A DNA stretch of 64,000 nucleotides from Kaistella solincola (GTDB lineage: Bacteria; Bacteroidota; Bacteroidia; Flavobacteriales; Weeksellaceae): the NCBI RefSeq assembly GCF_000812875.1, contig NZ_JSYK01000004.1, positions 22,260 to 86,259 on the forward strand, given 5' to 3'. A program made the position numbers and the translations under genes. Below, piece by piece: positions 9,496 to 16,933 of this stretch. The notes under the pieces were generated by a model. That model saw only the letters and a list, made by a program, of their open reading frames with translations, was not told where the DNA came from and did not search any database. The number at the start of each line of letters is the position of its first letter. Positions within the stretch are counted from its first letter, which is position 1.

Positions 9496-9881
9496 AATTT
9501 CCAAGATTGCGCAAAAACGAAATATTTAAATTTGCGACTTGAATTTTAAATTAAAATCCGAAGAAATTTGCCGGTATTTGCATCAAATTTTCTGAAAAAT
9601 ATTCTGCGAGCTTTCAACTGCGAAAAGAATTTAAAAACGAAAAAATAGCGCAAAAAGTGCGAAATTTTTCTGGAGCTGAACATCAAATAAAATTTTTAGT
9701 TTATCGGAAATTCTGCATCAAAATCTTAAAATTTTGCGTCGTGAAAAATATCGAGCAGAATTGGCAAAATTTTTAAAAATAGAGTTGCGAAAATTTGAAT
9801 AGGATTCCTGAATTTTTTTCTAAGCAAAATATCGAGCAAAAAGGGGAAATTTTTGAAAAATTAATTTCTCTAAAAGGAACT
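9496..9881. other. Cassette 4: ORF-less cassette
   Basis: About 390 bp between matching cores GTTGCCTACAATTTCC and GGAACTGTAGGCAAC. No intact ORF with a plausible start is seen on either strand. The plus strand shows short coding-like stretches broken by stops, and words such as AATATCGAGCA occur twice (near 9748 and 9828). It could be a decayed gene or a non-coding RNA cassette. Confidence 0.5.
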
Positions 9882-10015
9882 GTAGGCAACATGGTATTTC
9901 TACAAGCGGGCCGGAAGTTTTCATTTAGAGATTTGTGTTATAAATTTAGTATATTTCAAGTTGAAAAAGATCGGTTATTAATGCCCGCCTGCAGAAATAC
10001 CCGGTCGTTAGCTGC
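9882..10015. repeat. Cassette-boundary palindrome 5 (attC-like, body type E)
   Basis: Inverse core GTAGGCAAC, core GTTAGCTGC. Left arm GGTATTTCTACAAGCGGGC, right arm GCCCGCCTGCAGAAATACCC. The left arm is similar to the solitary element at 26335. Confidence 0.7.
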
Positions 10016-10037
10016 AATTTACCATAATAATGTAAAA

Positions 10038-10580
10038 ATGATTTACAGATTATTCATTGTCCTATTTCTAACTTTAATTTCTTGCAAAAAAGAAAATAAT
10101 TATAAAGAAGTTAAAAAAACTCTAGAAAAAGTTTATGATGATGATCAAAAATTGCGAACATATAATAATTATTCTTCTGAACAGAATCAACTTGACAGAA
10201 AGAACGTTCAAATAGTAACCAAAATAATTGATAGTATTGGTTGGTTGGGAAAAAACCAAATTGGTGAAAAAGCTAATAACGCATTATTTATGGCAATTCA
10301 ACATGCTAATAAATTAGAAACAATGGAAAAATATCTTCCAGTTATGAAAGAAGCTGTGAAAAATGGAAAAGCAGAGAAAAAACAATTAGCTTATTTAATC
10401 GACAGAGTTGAAATCTTAAATGGTAGAAAACAAATATATGGAACTCAATATTCTTTGAATGAAAAAGGTAAAGTGGTTATTCTAAATAATATTGATTCCT
10501 CTAACGTAAATGACCGTAGAAAATCAATGGAATTAATATCAATTGAAAAATATAAAGAAATGATTGAAACTGAAAAATAA
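10038..10580 (+). CDS. Cassette 5: small lipoprotein-like exported protein
   Basis: About 180 residues. The start at 10038 is chosen because translation from it gives a typical signal (IYRLFIVLFLTLISCKK) with a lipobox-like LISC, and because the frame further upstream runs through the palindrome. The mature part is Lys-rich and helical, with a repeat-like segment (AIQHANKLETMEKYLPVMKE). I recognise no family with certainty; the segment DSIGWLGKNQIGEKANNALF resembles DUF6624-type exported proteins. The matching cores GTTAGCTGC and ACAGCTAAC lie on either side. Confidence 0.65.
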   Translation: MIYRLFIVLFLTLISCKKENNYKEVKKTLEKVYDDDQKLRTYNNYSSEQNQLDRKNVQIVTKIIDSIGWLGKNQIGEKANNALFMAIQHANKLETMEKYLPVMKEAVKNGKAEKKQLAYLIDRVEILNGRKQIYGTQYSLNEKGKVVILNNIDSSNVNDRRKSMELISIEKYKEMIETEK

Positions 10581-10586
10581 AGAACT

Positions 10587-10782
10587 ACAGCTAACAGTGT
10601 ATTTGCAAAAAACGGGGTTGAATTTTTCCTTTTAAAATTTATTTTTAATATCCGCAAAAATGCTTTTCATATTTCAATTTTCATTAATTTAGAAATCTGA
10701 AAAAGCATTTAGCTCCGGGCGGTTTTCCTTATCACTTTGGTTTGCAGTAGCCCGTTCTTCGCAAATACTTTTCGTTAGTGGC
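10587..10782. repeat. Cassette-boundary palindrome 6 (attC-like, body type B)
   Basis: Inverse core ACAGCTAAC, core GTTAGTGGC. The body is a longer type of about 178 bp, with internal AATGCTTTT/AAAAGCATT and a left end GTATTTGCAAAAAACGGGGTTGAA. It is shared with the truncated element 11. Confidence 0.7.
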
Positions 10783-10823
10783 AATTTTAACAGACCGTAA
10801 ACCAAAGACAGAAAACTAATCCA

Positions 10824-11576
10824 ATGGCACTTTATCCAAACATACTTTTTCACTTTACGACAAAGAAAAGTCTTGAAACAATTTTAACAAGCACGTTTAA
10901 AATTTCTTATGCCAGAGAAATGATAATTGGTGGCAATAAGACAAAGAAATTTGCGGTTCCTATGGTTTCATTTAGTGACTTAAGGCTTTCTGAACTAAAA
11001 AATAACATCGGAACTTACGGAAAATTTGGCATTGGGCTAACTAAGGATTGGGCAATTAGAAATGGTTTAAATCCAGTTATGTATGCTAGTCAAAATAGCT
11101 TGTTCACCGAAAATTTTATGAATGGAATTGAGGATTTTTTTAAGCTTGTAAACAATTCAGTTGACAGAAGCGGTAGATATGAAGCTGCATACAATAACAC
11201 AATAAACACATTACGCTACATAAAAAACTACAAAGGCGATTTAATTAGACCTGGAAAAGAAACCGTGTTAGATTATGTTTTTGCAAATGAACGTGAATGG
11301 AGATATGTTCCACCAATTACAGAAGACATATTATCATTCATTCCTATCGAAAAAATTGAGACATCGCAGCAAAAGTCAGCTTTCAATAAAAAAGTTAGTC
11401 ATTTAAGACTCAATTTTGAGCCAGATGACATAAAATATTTAATTGTAGAAAAAGACAGTGATATAAATGCTCTTATAACTCATTTGAGATACGCTAAAAG
11501 CAGGTTCTCTAGTGAAACAGTTGACAGACTTGCGAGCAGAATTCTAACTTATGAGCAAATAGAAAAAGACGTATAA
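10824..11576 (+). CDS. Cassette 6: AbiGi-family abortive-infection antitoxin homologue
   Basis: A 250-residue protein with the hallmarks I associate with the AbiGi antitoxin family: LFHFTTKKSLETIL at the N-terminus, VPMVSFSDLRLSEL at about residues 50-65, YGKFGIGLTKDW at about 71-82, and NEREWRYVPP in the second half. AbiGi proteins neutralise the AbiGii-type toxin of a lactococcal phage-exclusion pair. No AbiGii-like gene is adjacent, so this copy is either an orphan or acts alone. The cassette cores GTTAGTGGCAATTTT and AAAACTGCCACTAAC form the longest inverted match in the array. Family assignment is by pattern only. Confidence 0.7.
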   Translation: MALYPNILFHFTTKKSLETILTSTFKISYAREMIIGGNKTKKFAVPMVSFSDLRLSELKNNIGTYGKFGIGLTKDWAIRNGLNPVMYASQNSLFTENFMNGIEDFFKLVNNSVDRSGRYEAAYNNTINTLRYIKNYKGDLIRPGKETVLDYVFANEREWRYVPPITEDILSFIPIEKIETSQQKSAFNKKVSHLRLNFEPDDIKYLIVEKDSDINALITHLRYAKSRFSSETVDRLASRILTYEQIEKDV

Positions 11577-11581
11577 AAACT

Positions 11582-11717
11582 GCCACTAACAAGGGTTTTG
11601 CAATGGTGGGGCGAAACTGCAAAGTTCAACGGTATTTCTTCGATTGAACTTTTGTGCAAAATTGAAGATTTGTGCTTCGATTGCCCCACCATCGCAAAGC
11701 CCCGAAACGTTAGCCGA
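11582..11717. repeat. Cassette-boundary palindrome 7 (attC-like, body type C)
   Basis: Inverse core GCCACTAAC, core GTTAGCCG. Outer arms GGGTTTTGCAATGGTGGGGC and GCCCCACCATCGCAAAGCCC pair almost perfectly, with an inner inverted pair around TTCAACGG/TTGAAC. Confidence 0.75.
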
Positions 11718-11723
11718 AATATT

Positions 11724-13418
11724 ATGACAAGAGTAGTACTTAGATTGGAGTTTAATCATATATTTCCAGAAGAGGAAAAGAAAGATATTATTGAGTATTT
11801 AAAACTGATTTCTAAATTTTCATTAGAAAATATTATTGGCTTCTTTAATTCAAATCCAACTATAAATTTTAATAATTTTTTTTCAAATCCAGTTACTGGA
11901 AATGAAATATTTCAAAGAGTAAAAAAATATTGTATACAAAATAATATTTACAGCACACCAGAAGTAGTTTCAACTGAAGCGAGTATAAAAATTTCAGAAA
12001 TAATTCTTGCCAACAAGGATATTTTAATTACAAATAATAGTATCAATGAAGATCCCGACCGTGATGAAATAAATTTATTTAAAGCATTTTTATTAATTAA
12101 TGAAACAATTAATAAAAGCGATAGTCTTTTTTTGGAATCCTCTACAGAAAATATTGATAAGATTTCAGAGATAATGATTGCACTAAAATTTTCAACTTCA
12201 GATATTGGTGTATATGAAAACATCGATATTGAGTTGCTTAAACTAGCATATGTGACGTCATATAAATTTGAGAGCTTAATACACTTTCTAAAAGAAAAGG
12301 ACGAAAATAAATATTTGATCGATGAATTATGTTCATTTTTTAAGCAAAATTCAATAGATGAATTAAAAAAACAAGTGGATTATTTAGTTGTTCAAATACA
12401 ACTTTTTAGACAAACTAAATCTTTCAAATTTAAAGTTAATGAACCTGAAACAATCGCATTTCTTGATAGTCTAATTTCAGAACAAATTGAGGAAGATTTA
12501 GATTTTTTACATTTAAGAAATTATCCGTTGTACAAAATGGATTCAGAAACTTATACTATAATAAATGCTTTTTTTGTACTTGATAAATTCACGAAGAGTA
12601 TCAAATTCTTACTTAAAGAATGTTTTAATAAAAAAAATGGACTAAAACCAAGTGACAGAACTTTCTTTAATTTTTATAATAAAGATTTTTCTGAGAATTA
12701 TTTAATGAAAAATGTATTAAATAATATTTTTTCAAAAAAATATTTTATTAAACACGAAGTATTAGATACTAATGAAAGTGAGCCAGATTATTACATACGC
12801 CATAACAAAGATATTTACCTCTTTGAATACAAAGATGTATTAATTGCCAAAGAGGTAAAAACATCTTCTGACATAAATAAAATTGCTAAAACATTAAAAG
12901 GTAAATTCTTAATAAATCCAAACAATGGTAAAAGAATAGGAATTGGGCAAATTATAACTCATATAGAAGCAATATCTGATAATAATTTTATTTATGATAA
13001 AAATATTACAAATAATAAATTCTATAACATTTATCCTATTCTATTGTTATCTGATCGTACTTTGGAAATTCCTGGAATAAATTATATGTTAAATAAATGG
13101 TTTAGTGAAAACCTAAAAATTGAAAATAAATATCTAAACATTAGAAAGCTAACAGTTATTGACTTAGATACTTTGATTTTCTTTGAACTATATCTTAAAA
13201 ATAAAGATAAAAACTTTAAAAAATTACTTGATGAACATATATCAAAAATGAGTATGTCAATTAAGAGTTATGGAAAAAGTAAATTAGAATATGAAGCAAA
13301 TCTTTTAAAAAAAATAACTCAAAAATTAGCACCATTTAGTAGTAGATTTCAAACGGGAATGTTTAATCAAAAGCTATTTATAGAAAGATTTATGCACTTA
13401 GTTAAAGAAAAAAAATAA
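11724..13418 (+). CDS. Cassette 7: large protein with a PD-(D/E)XK nuclease-like motif
   Basis: 564 residues from ATG 11724, which lies 8 bp after the cassette core; the frame upstream of it only reads through the palindrome. At about residues 350-370 there is EPDYYIRHNKDIYLFEYKD, an EPD..(E)YK arrangement typical of PD-(D/E)XK nucleases, preceded by a helical domain of about 340 residues. The C-terminus is Lys-rich. Very low GC suggests transfer. The match of its flanking cores (GTTAGCCGAAATATT and AATACTACGGCTAAC) marks it as one cassette, the longest in the array. The nuclease assignment is tentative; a defence role is inference. Confidence 0.6.
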   Translation: MTRVVLRLEFNHIFPEEEKKDIIEYLKLISKFSLENIIGFFNSNPTINFNNFFSNPVTGNEIFQRVKKYCIQNNIYSTPEVVSTEASIKISEIILANKDILITNNSINEDPDRDEINLFKAFLLINETINKSDSLFLESSTENIDKISEIMIALKFSTSDIGVYENIDIELLKLAYVTSYKFESLIHFLKEKDENKYLIDELCSFFKQNSIDELKKQVDYLVVQIQLFRQTKSFKFKVNEPETIAFLDSLISEQIEEDLDFLHLRNYPLYKMDSETYTIINAFFVLDKFTKSIKFLLKECFNKKNGLKPSDRTFFNFYNKDFSENYLMKNVLNNIFSKKYFIKHEVLDTNESEPDYYIRHNKDIYLFEYKDVLIAKEVKTSSDINKIAKTLKGKFLINPNNGKRIGIGQIITHIEAISDNNFIYDKNITNNKFYNIYPILLLSDRTLEIPGINYMLNKWFSENLKIENKYLNIRKLTVIDLDTLIFFELYLKNKDKNFKKLLDEHISKMSMSIKSYGKSKLEYEANLLKKITQKLAPFSSRFQTGMFNQKLFIERFMHLVKEKK

Positions 13419-13425
13419 TAATACT

Positions 13426-13624
13426 ACGGCTAACATCGTATTGGCGAAATGGCGGGCTAAGGGAGAAATTGAAAGTTTCTCCTTTTTTTGTCGCAACAGC
13501 CTTTTATATTTCCTTTTTTCATAAATTTAGAAAATAATAAAAGGCTGTTGCTTAGCTTAGTGCAAAATTGAAAGTTTCGGTTTTCTAATCCGCCACTATC
13601 GCCAATACGCGGCCCGTTAGCGGT
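13426..13624. repeat. Cassette-boundary palindrome 8 (attC-like, body type F)
   Basis: Inverse core ACGGCTAAC, core GTTAGCGGT. Outer arms CGTATTGGCGAAATGGCGG and CCGCCACTATCGCCAATACG. An inner pair, CAACAGCCTTTTATAT and AAAAGGCTGTTG, makes it a two-level hairpin. Confidence 0.75.
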
Positions 13625-13647
13625 AACCTTATGACGACCATAGTAAA

Positions 13648-13992
13648 ATGACAAAGGAAAAAAAGAACATACAGAAAACTGACGGAGGAATTTTTCGAAT
13701 ATTCGAATTAATTACGGAATCGATTGGTTGGTTACAAATAGTTGCTTCTCCTCTTTTGATTGGACTAATTGTAGGTGCAATTATCTATTTTCCTGATCCA
13801 ACAACGACAAGACTTGCTTTGGTAGCGACCTTGGGACTTGTTATAGGTGTAATTTGGGCGACAAAACAATGGAAAGGAAAAGGAACTATTTGGTTTATGT
13901 CAAGAATAATGGCGACACCTGAATTGGACAAACCAGACGAAGAAGTTAAACCAAACACTGGAAGCAATGACGGACAGAAAGGCAACCGCTAA
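13648..13992 (+). CDS. Cassette 8: small membrane protein
   Basis: 114 residues with two hydrophobic segments (about 28-48 and 53-70) and a charged C-terminal tail. No family recognised. The stop codon TAA lies inside the inverse core (ACCGCTAAC), so the end of translation and the cassette end coincide; this is common in tightly packed cassettes. The upstream core GTTAGCGGTAACC is about 20 bp before the ATG. Confidence 0.6.
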   Translation: MTKEKKNIQKTDGGIFRIFELITESIGWLQIVASPLLIGLIVGAIIYFPDPTTTRLALVATLGLVIGVIWATKQWKGKGTIWFMSRIMATPELDKPDEEVKPNTGSNDGQKGNR

Positions 13993-14120
13993 CAGCACAT
14001 TGGCTATAGGCGGGGTTTCGTCTCCGCTTGACAGTTTTGTGGTAGCCGAAAGTTCAGTTCTCCGAACAAACTTCTGTGCTGAAAAGCCCGCCCATCGCCA
14101 ATCTGCCAAACGTTAGCCAC
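13985..14120. repeat. Cassette-boundary palindrome 9 (attC-like, body type D)
   Basis: Inverse core ACCGCTAAC, core GTTAGCCAC. Arms CATTGGCTATAGGCGGGGTT and GCCCGCCCATCGCCAATCTG. It overlaps the 3' end of the preceding gene. The central part, TTGACAGTTTTGTG, also occurs in element 1. Confidence 0.7.
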
Positions 14121-14137
14121 AATATTTGAAAAACGCA

Positions 14138-14728
14138 ATGAAGTTAAAATTTTTCTTTCTATTCATTACAATGTTATTTATACCCAAATTTTATTCACAG
14201 GAAATAGAATATCATGTTTTAATGATTGGCAAGCCTCAAGAAATATTTTTAAAAAAAGACCTAAATAATAATTACAGTGGAAAAATTATTACTAAATTTT
14301 ATAAACCTTGTAAATACTTTTTAGGAATTACGTTACGAAAGTATAGTGAAATAGAAATCAAAACTAATTTGGATTCTACTATTGTAAAAGAAACAATTAA
14401 TGATTTAAATAAAGCTGGAATTAATAGTCTTGAGAAATGTGATTCGAATGAAGAATGTAAATCAATCAAATTTCTAGATAGTGATTTTCTTGTTTTCAAA
14501 ATAAATACTCAAAACTCATCCGAGACATTTGAATTTTCTGAAGTTTATCCTGAAGAATTGAATTCTAATAACATTGAAAAAAACTTTATAAGGAGAAAAG
14601 CTCAAATTTTAATTACACTTATCGACAATAAAATAAATTTAAAAGAACAATTTAGAATAGCAGAAAAAAATATATCAAATCCTTATTGTTACTCTTGTGG
14701 AGGAATTTCTTCATGTTGTATAGAATAA
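14138..14728 (+). CDS. Cassette 9: exported protein of unknown function
   Basis: About 196 residues from ATG 14138 (an in-frame ATG at 14126 is also possible). A signal peptide is clear: KLKFFFLFITMLFIPKFYSQ with a probable cleavage after YSQ. The mature part is beta-rich and Asn/Lys-rich and ends in a Cys cluster (NPYCYSCGGISSCC), suggesting disulphides or metal binding. No family recognised. The cassette cores GTTAGCCACAATATT and AATACTGCGGCTAAC bracket it. Confidence 0.65.
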   Translation: MKLKFFFLFITMLFIPKFYSQEIEYHVLMIGKPQEIFLKKDLNNNYSGKIITKFYKPCKYFLGITLRKYSEIEIKTNLDSTIVKETINDLNKAGINSLEKCDSNEECKSIKFLDSDFLVFKINTQNSSETFEFSEVYPEELNSNNIEKNFIRRKAQILITLIDNKINLKEQFRIAEKNISNPYCYSCGGISSCCIE

Positions 14729-14732
14729 TACT

Positions 14733-14867
14733 GCGGCTAACAGTGTATTTCTATTAGCGGGGTTGAAGTTTACATCATCAAGATTTTCGCTGTTTGTTTA
14801 TTTCGTTATATTTACAAAAACAAGTTATCATAATCCCCGCCAACAGAAATACCCTACCGTTATCTGC
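14733..14867. repeat. Cassette-boundary palindrome 10 (attC-like, body type A)
   Basis: Inverse core GCGGCTAAC, core GTTATCTGC. The third near-identical copy of the type A body (elements 2 and 4). Confidence 0.75.
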
Positions 14868-14914
14868 TATGAACAAAAAGCGGTTATCAATATAAAGGAT
14901 TAAAAAAATATAAT

Positions 14915-15238
14915 ATGAAAGAACATAAACTACCAATTCCAAAAGAAATATTATTAGCGCTCGCCATTATTGGATTTCTACTTGTAATTATTTGCACTTT
15001 TCTTAAAATTACTAACAAAGATTTCTCGGAAAATTATTCACAATTAGGGATTGGGATTGCTCTCCTATTTCAAATAGTTCCATGGTTTGTTGTGCTTATC
15101 GATTTGATAAGAAACCAAATAAAAAATAAAATCATGTGGTTTGTTGGAATGTTTGCATTCGGGTCTTTGACTGTGATTTTATATCTAATCAATCGGGAAA
15201 AACATTTAAGACTTTACAAAAGATTTGAAACAATCTAA
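14915..15238 (+). CDS. Cassette 10: three-helix membrane protein
   Basis: 107 residues with hydrophobic segments at about 10-30, 43-62 and 73-92, separated by short basic loops. No family recognised. It is the last complete cassette: the core GTTATCTGCTATGA lies 48 bp upstream and the inverse core GCAGATAAC 42 bp downstream of the stop. Confidence 0.6.
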   Translation: MKEHKLPIPKEILLALAIIGFLLVIICTFLKITNKDFSENYSQLGIGIALLFQIVPWFVVLIDLIRNQIKNKIMWFVGMFAFGSLTVILYLINREKHLRLYKRFETI

Positions 15239-15279
15239 TAAAGTGGAAAAAATTTGTAGAACATAAAATAGAAATCACA

Positions 15280-15460
15280 GCAGATAACAGTGTATTTGCA
15301 AAAAACGGGGTTAAAATTTTACTTTGAGAATTTAGTTTTTAATATCCGCAAAAATGCTTTTCATATTTCAATTTTTAGTAAATTAGAAATCCGAAAAAGC
15401 CTTTGCTCGTGGAGGTTTTTCTTACCACTTTTGGTTTGCAGTAGTCCGTACTTCGCAAAA
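15280..15460. repeat. Cassette-boundary palindrome 11, right end missing (body type B)
   Basis: Inverse core GCAGATAAC and a type B body that follows element 6 as far as CTTCGCAAA (about 15459). The expected TACTTTTCGTT and right core are absent. The array therefore ends at a deletion or recombination junction. Confidence 0.65.
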
Positions 15461-15782
15461 AGGACAACAATCATTACCACGTGCCGCTTACGCTTTCGGC
15501 GTTCAGATACTCCACGTACAGAGGGAATTAAAATTATTGCGAAGAAAAAAGGCGGCCTTTTTTTACAAGCCACAGCAGAATTTCTTGCGGTGGCTTTTTT
15601 CTTGACTAAAGTGAAAAAAAAATGCCGTTTAAGCGGCAAATTTTTCTGAATATTTGGACAACATTAAAGCATAAGTTCTGTGGAAAATATTACCTGCTAA
15701 AAGGCTAAATTTTTAAATTTTAGTACTGAATAATTTCTGAAATAATTATAGTATATTCAACTTCTAATAACTGCAGATTTTT
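15461..15782. other. Gene-free junction with two hairpins
   Basis: No supported gene. A terminator-like hairpin, AGCCAC (15568-15573) with GTGGCT (15590-15595) followed by TTTTTT, and a second one, TGCCG..CGGCA (15623-15638) followed by a T-run, lie here. The stretch 15463-15540 looks coding-like in one frame (AAYAFGVQILHVQREL) and may be the tail of a gene lost when the array end was formed. Confidence 0.4.
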
Positions 15783-16334
15783 ATGATTAAACTTTACTTT
15801 TTTATTTTTTCTCTCTTCCTTTTTTCCTGTAAGGCGCAACAGAGCAATTCTGTAAAAATAAATTCTGAAATTAACAAAGAATATCTGGCTAGTAGAAAAT
15901 CGTTCGTCGGAAAACTGTCTCCGGAAGAATATAAGGAAATTCGAAAGCTTATTACCGATGAACTACAAACGCAAGTTCCAGCTGGTAAATCAATTTTAAT
16001 TAATTTTGATCAATATGGTGTAAACTGTTTTGGAAGTAAGCATAACGAAAAAACCGCTATGGCCGTTATCGATAGAAGAGTTAGCATCTCTGCCAGAATT
16101 TCAAAAGAAAATAACGCACAGGATTTTTTTGTTTATACCACTAATGTTTTGAATAAGCACCGGTATGAGAATAGAAAAAATTTCCTGCTGGATTCCGGTT
16201 TTTTTGCGAAATATATTTTTTCGCTGAATGAAAACTGCAACGCGTTTTTTATCTTAAAACCAAACGGTGAGTTTATAAAATACTATGGAACAGATTACTA
16301 TTCACAAGTTGAAAAATTCCTGAAGAAAAAATAA
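15783..16334 (+). CDS. Exported lipoprotein-like protein, paralogue of the 20.6 kb gene
   Basis: 183 residues. Signal with lipobox FSLFLFSCKA (Cys near residue 17). The C-terminal half, ending NGEFIKYYGTDYYSQVEKFL, parallels the 20560 gene (NGDFISYFGEYSYSQVPEAL), and both carry a conserved Cys before the terminal hairpin. The two form a small paralogous family. The periplasmic role is unknown; the DUF-like fold could be thioredoxin-like (ILINFDQYGVNCFGS resembles a degenerate active-site strand), but this is speculation. Confidence 0.7.
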   Translation: MIKLYFFIFSLFLFSCKAQQSNSVKINSEINKEYLASRKSFVGKLSPEEYKEIRKLITDELQTQVPAGKSILINFDQYGVNCFGSKHNEKTAMAVIDRRVSISARISKENNAQDFFVYTTNVLNKHRYENRKNFLLDSGFFAKYIFSLNENCNAFFILKPNGEFIKYYGTDYYSQVEKFLKKK

Positions 16335-16409
16335 AAAAACCTCCAATTAACACGTAATTTTTTTTGCAGAAATCAGAAATTATTTATTAAAAATTTAAAA
16401 AAAATAACC

Positions 16410-16748
16410 ATGAAAAAAAACGCATCTATAGTTATTTCTTTGCTTGCAACGCTGATACTTATTGCAATAGTCGCAAATTGGTTCTTACATTTTAGCGCTC
16501 AGGTCAATAACCTTATAAAGGTTTCAATGTTTATAGTTATCGGCATTGCTTTTATGATTTTCAGTTACGCTTTGTCCAATAAATTAAATAAATCGATCGT
16601 TTTTCTTTGCGGTGTTTATTTAATTGTGATGAATTTTCTCCCCGATAATGAAGTTATTTCGATAATTGGTATAATCTGTTTGGTGGTACCGATGCTAATT
16701 GGCAGATTTTCGCGTGAAATGCGGGAAATTGATTCAGAGGAAGAATAA
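16410..16748 (+). CDS. Small membrane protein, four hydrophobic segments
   Basis: 112 residues, almost entirely hydrophobic up to about residue 95, with four probable transmembrane helices and a short acidic tail (EMREIDSEEE). No family is recognised. It lies 75 bp downstream of the lipoprotein-like gene on the same strand and may be co-transcribed with it. Confidence 0.6.
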   Translation: MKKNASIVISLLATLILIAIVANWFLHFSAQVNNLIKVSMFIVIGIAFMIFSYALSNKLNKSIVFLCGVYLIVMNFLPDNEVISIIGIICLVVPMLIGRFSREMREIDSEEE

Positions 16749-16812
16749 ATTTTATAAGCTCAAAAGCACTTTCACCTGAAATTGACTGTTTTGTCTATTT
16801 GTACTTGAAATA

Positions 16813-16920
16813 ATGAGCATCATGCAAACTAAAACCCGATTTCAACGCGTATTAAACGGTGAAAATATTCCCTTTAGCGATCCGGAATATTCAAAAATTT
16901 TAAAACATTTAATTTCATAA
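16813..16920 (+). pseudogene. Short ORF resembling the N-terminus of a sugar O-acetyltransferase
   Basis: 35 codons from ATG 16813 (or 16822) to TAA 16918. The sequence TRFQRVLNGENIPFSDPEY resembles the first residues of hexapeptide-repeat acetyltransferases of the maltose/galactoside type, but the rest of such a gene is absent. It is either a remnant or a very small gene. Confidence 0.35.
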
Positions 16921-16933
16921 TCCTAAAGCCGAA

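Larger units (their letters stand above)
6257..15460. mobile_element. Integron-like array of ten gene cassettes without an integrase (CALIN-like)
   Basis: Eleven imperfect palindromes separate ten short units. Each unit begins GTT plus about 8 variable bases and ends with the inverse of the same bases plus AAC. Examples are GTTAGTGGCAATTTT with AAAACTGCCACTAAC, GTTGTAGGCAATAAC with GTTACTGCCTACAAC, and GTTATCTGCTATGA with TCACAGCAGATAAC. Within one palindrome the two cores do not match each other beyond the AAC/GTT and its immediate neighbours. Matching across the gene but not across the element is what integron cassettes show, because core and inverse core join in the excised circle. All recognisable genes point the same way and are short. 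No tyrosine recombinase and no attI were found. The function is inferred; the repeat pattern is seen directly. Confidence 0.75.

Noticed and set aside
9795..10037. Upstream extension of the cassette 5 gene
   Set aside because: It would cross palindrome 5 and hide the signal peptide that begins at 10038.
11598..11723. Upstream extension of the cassette 7 gene to a 606-residue protein
   Set aside because: The added 42 residues are the translated palindrome; the ATG at 11724 follows the core directly.
6257..15460. Palindromes considered as MITE or transposon copies inserted between genes
   Set aside because: Their two ends do not match each other; they match the far end of the adjoining gene unit. 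No target-site duplications were seen. Cassette behaviour explains the pattern better.
15290..15649. ORFs on both strands across palindrome 11
   Set aside because: Both read the palindrome and terminator hairpins; no family resemblance.
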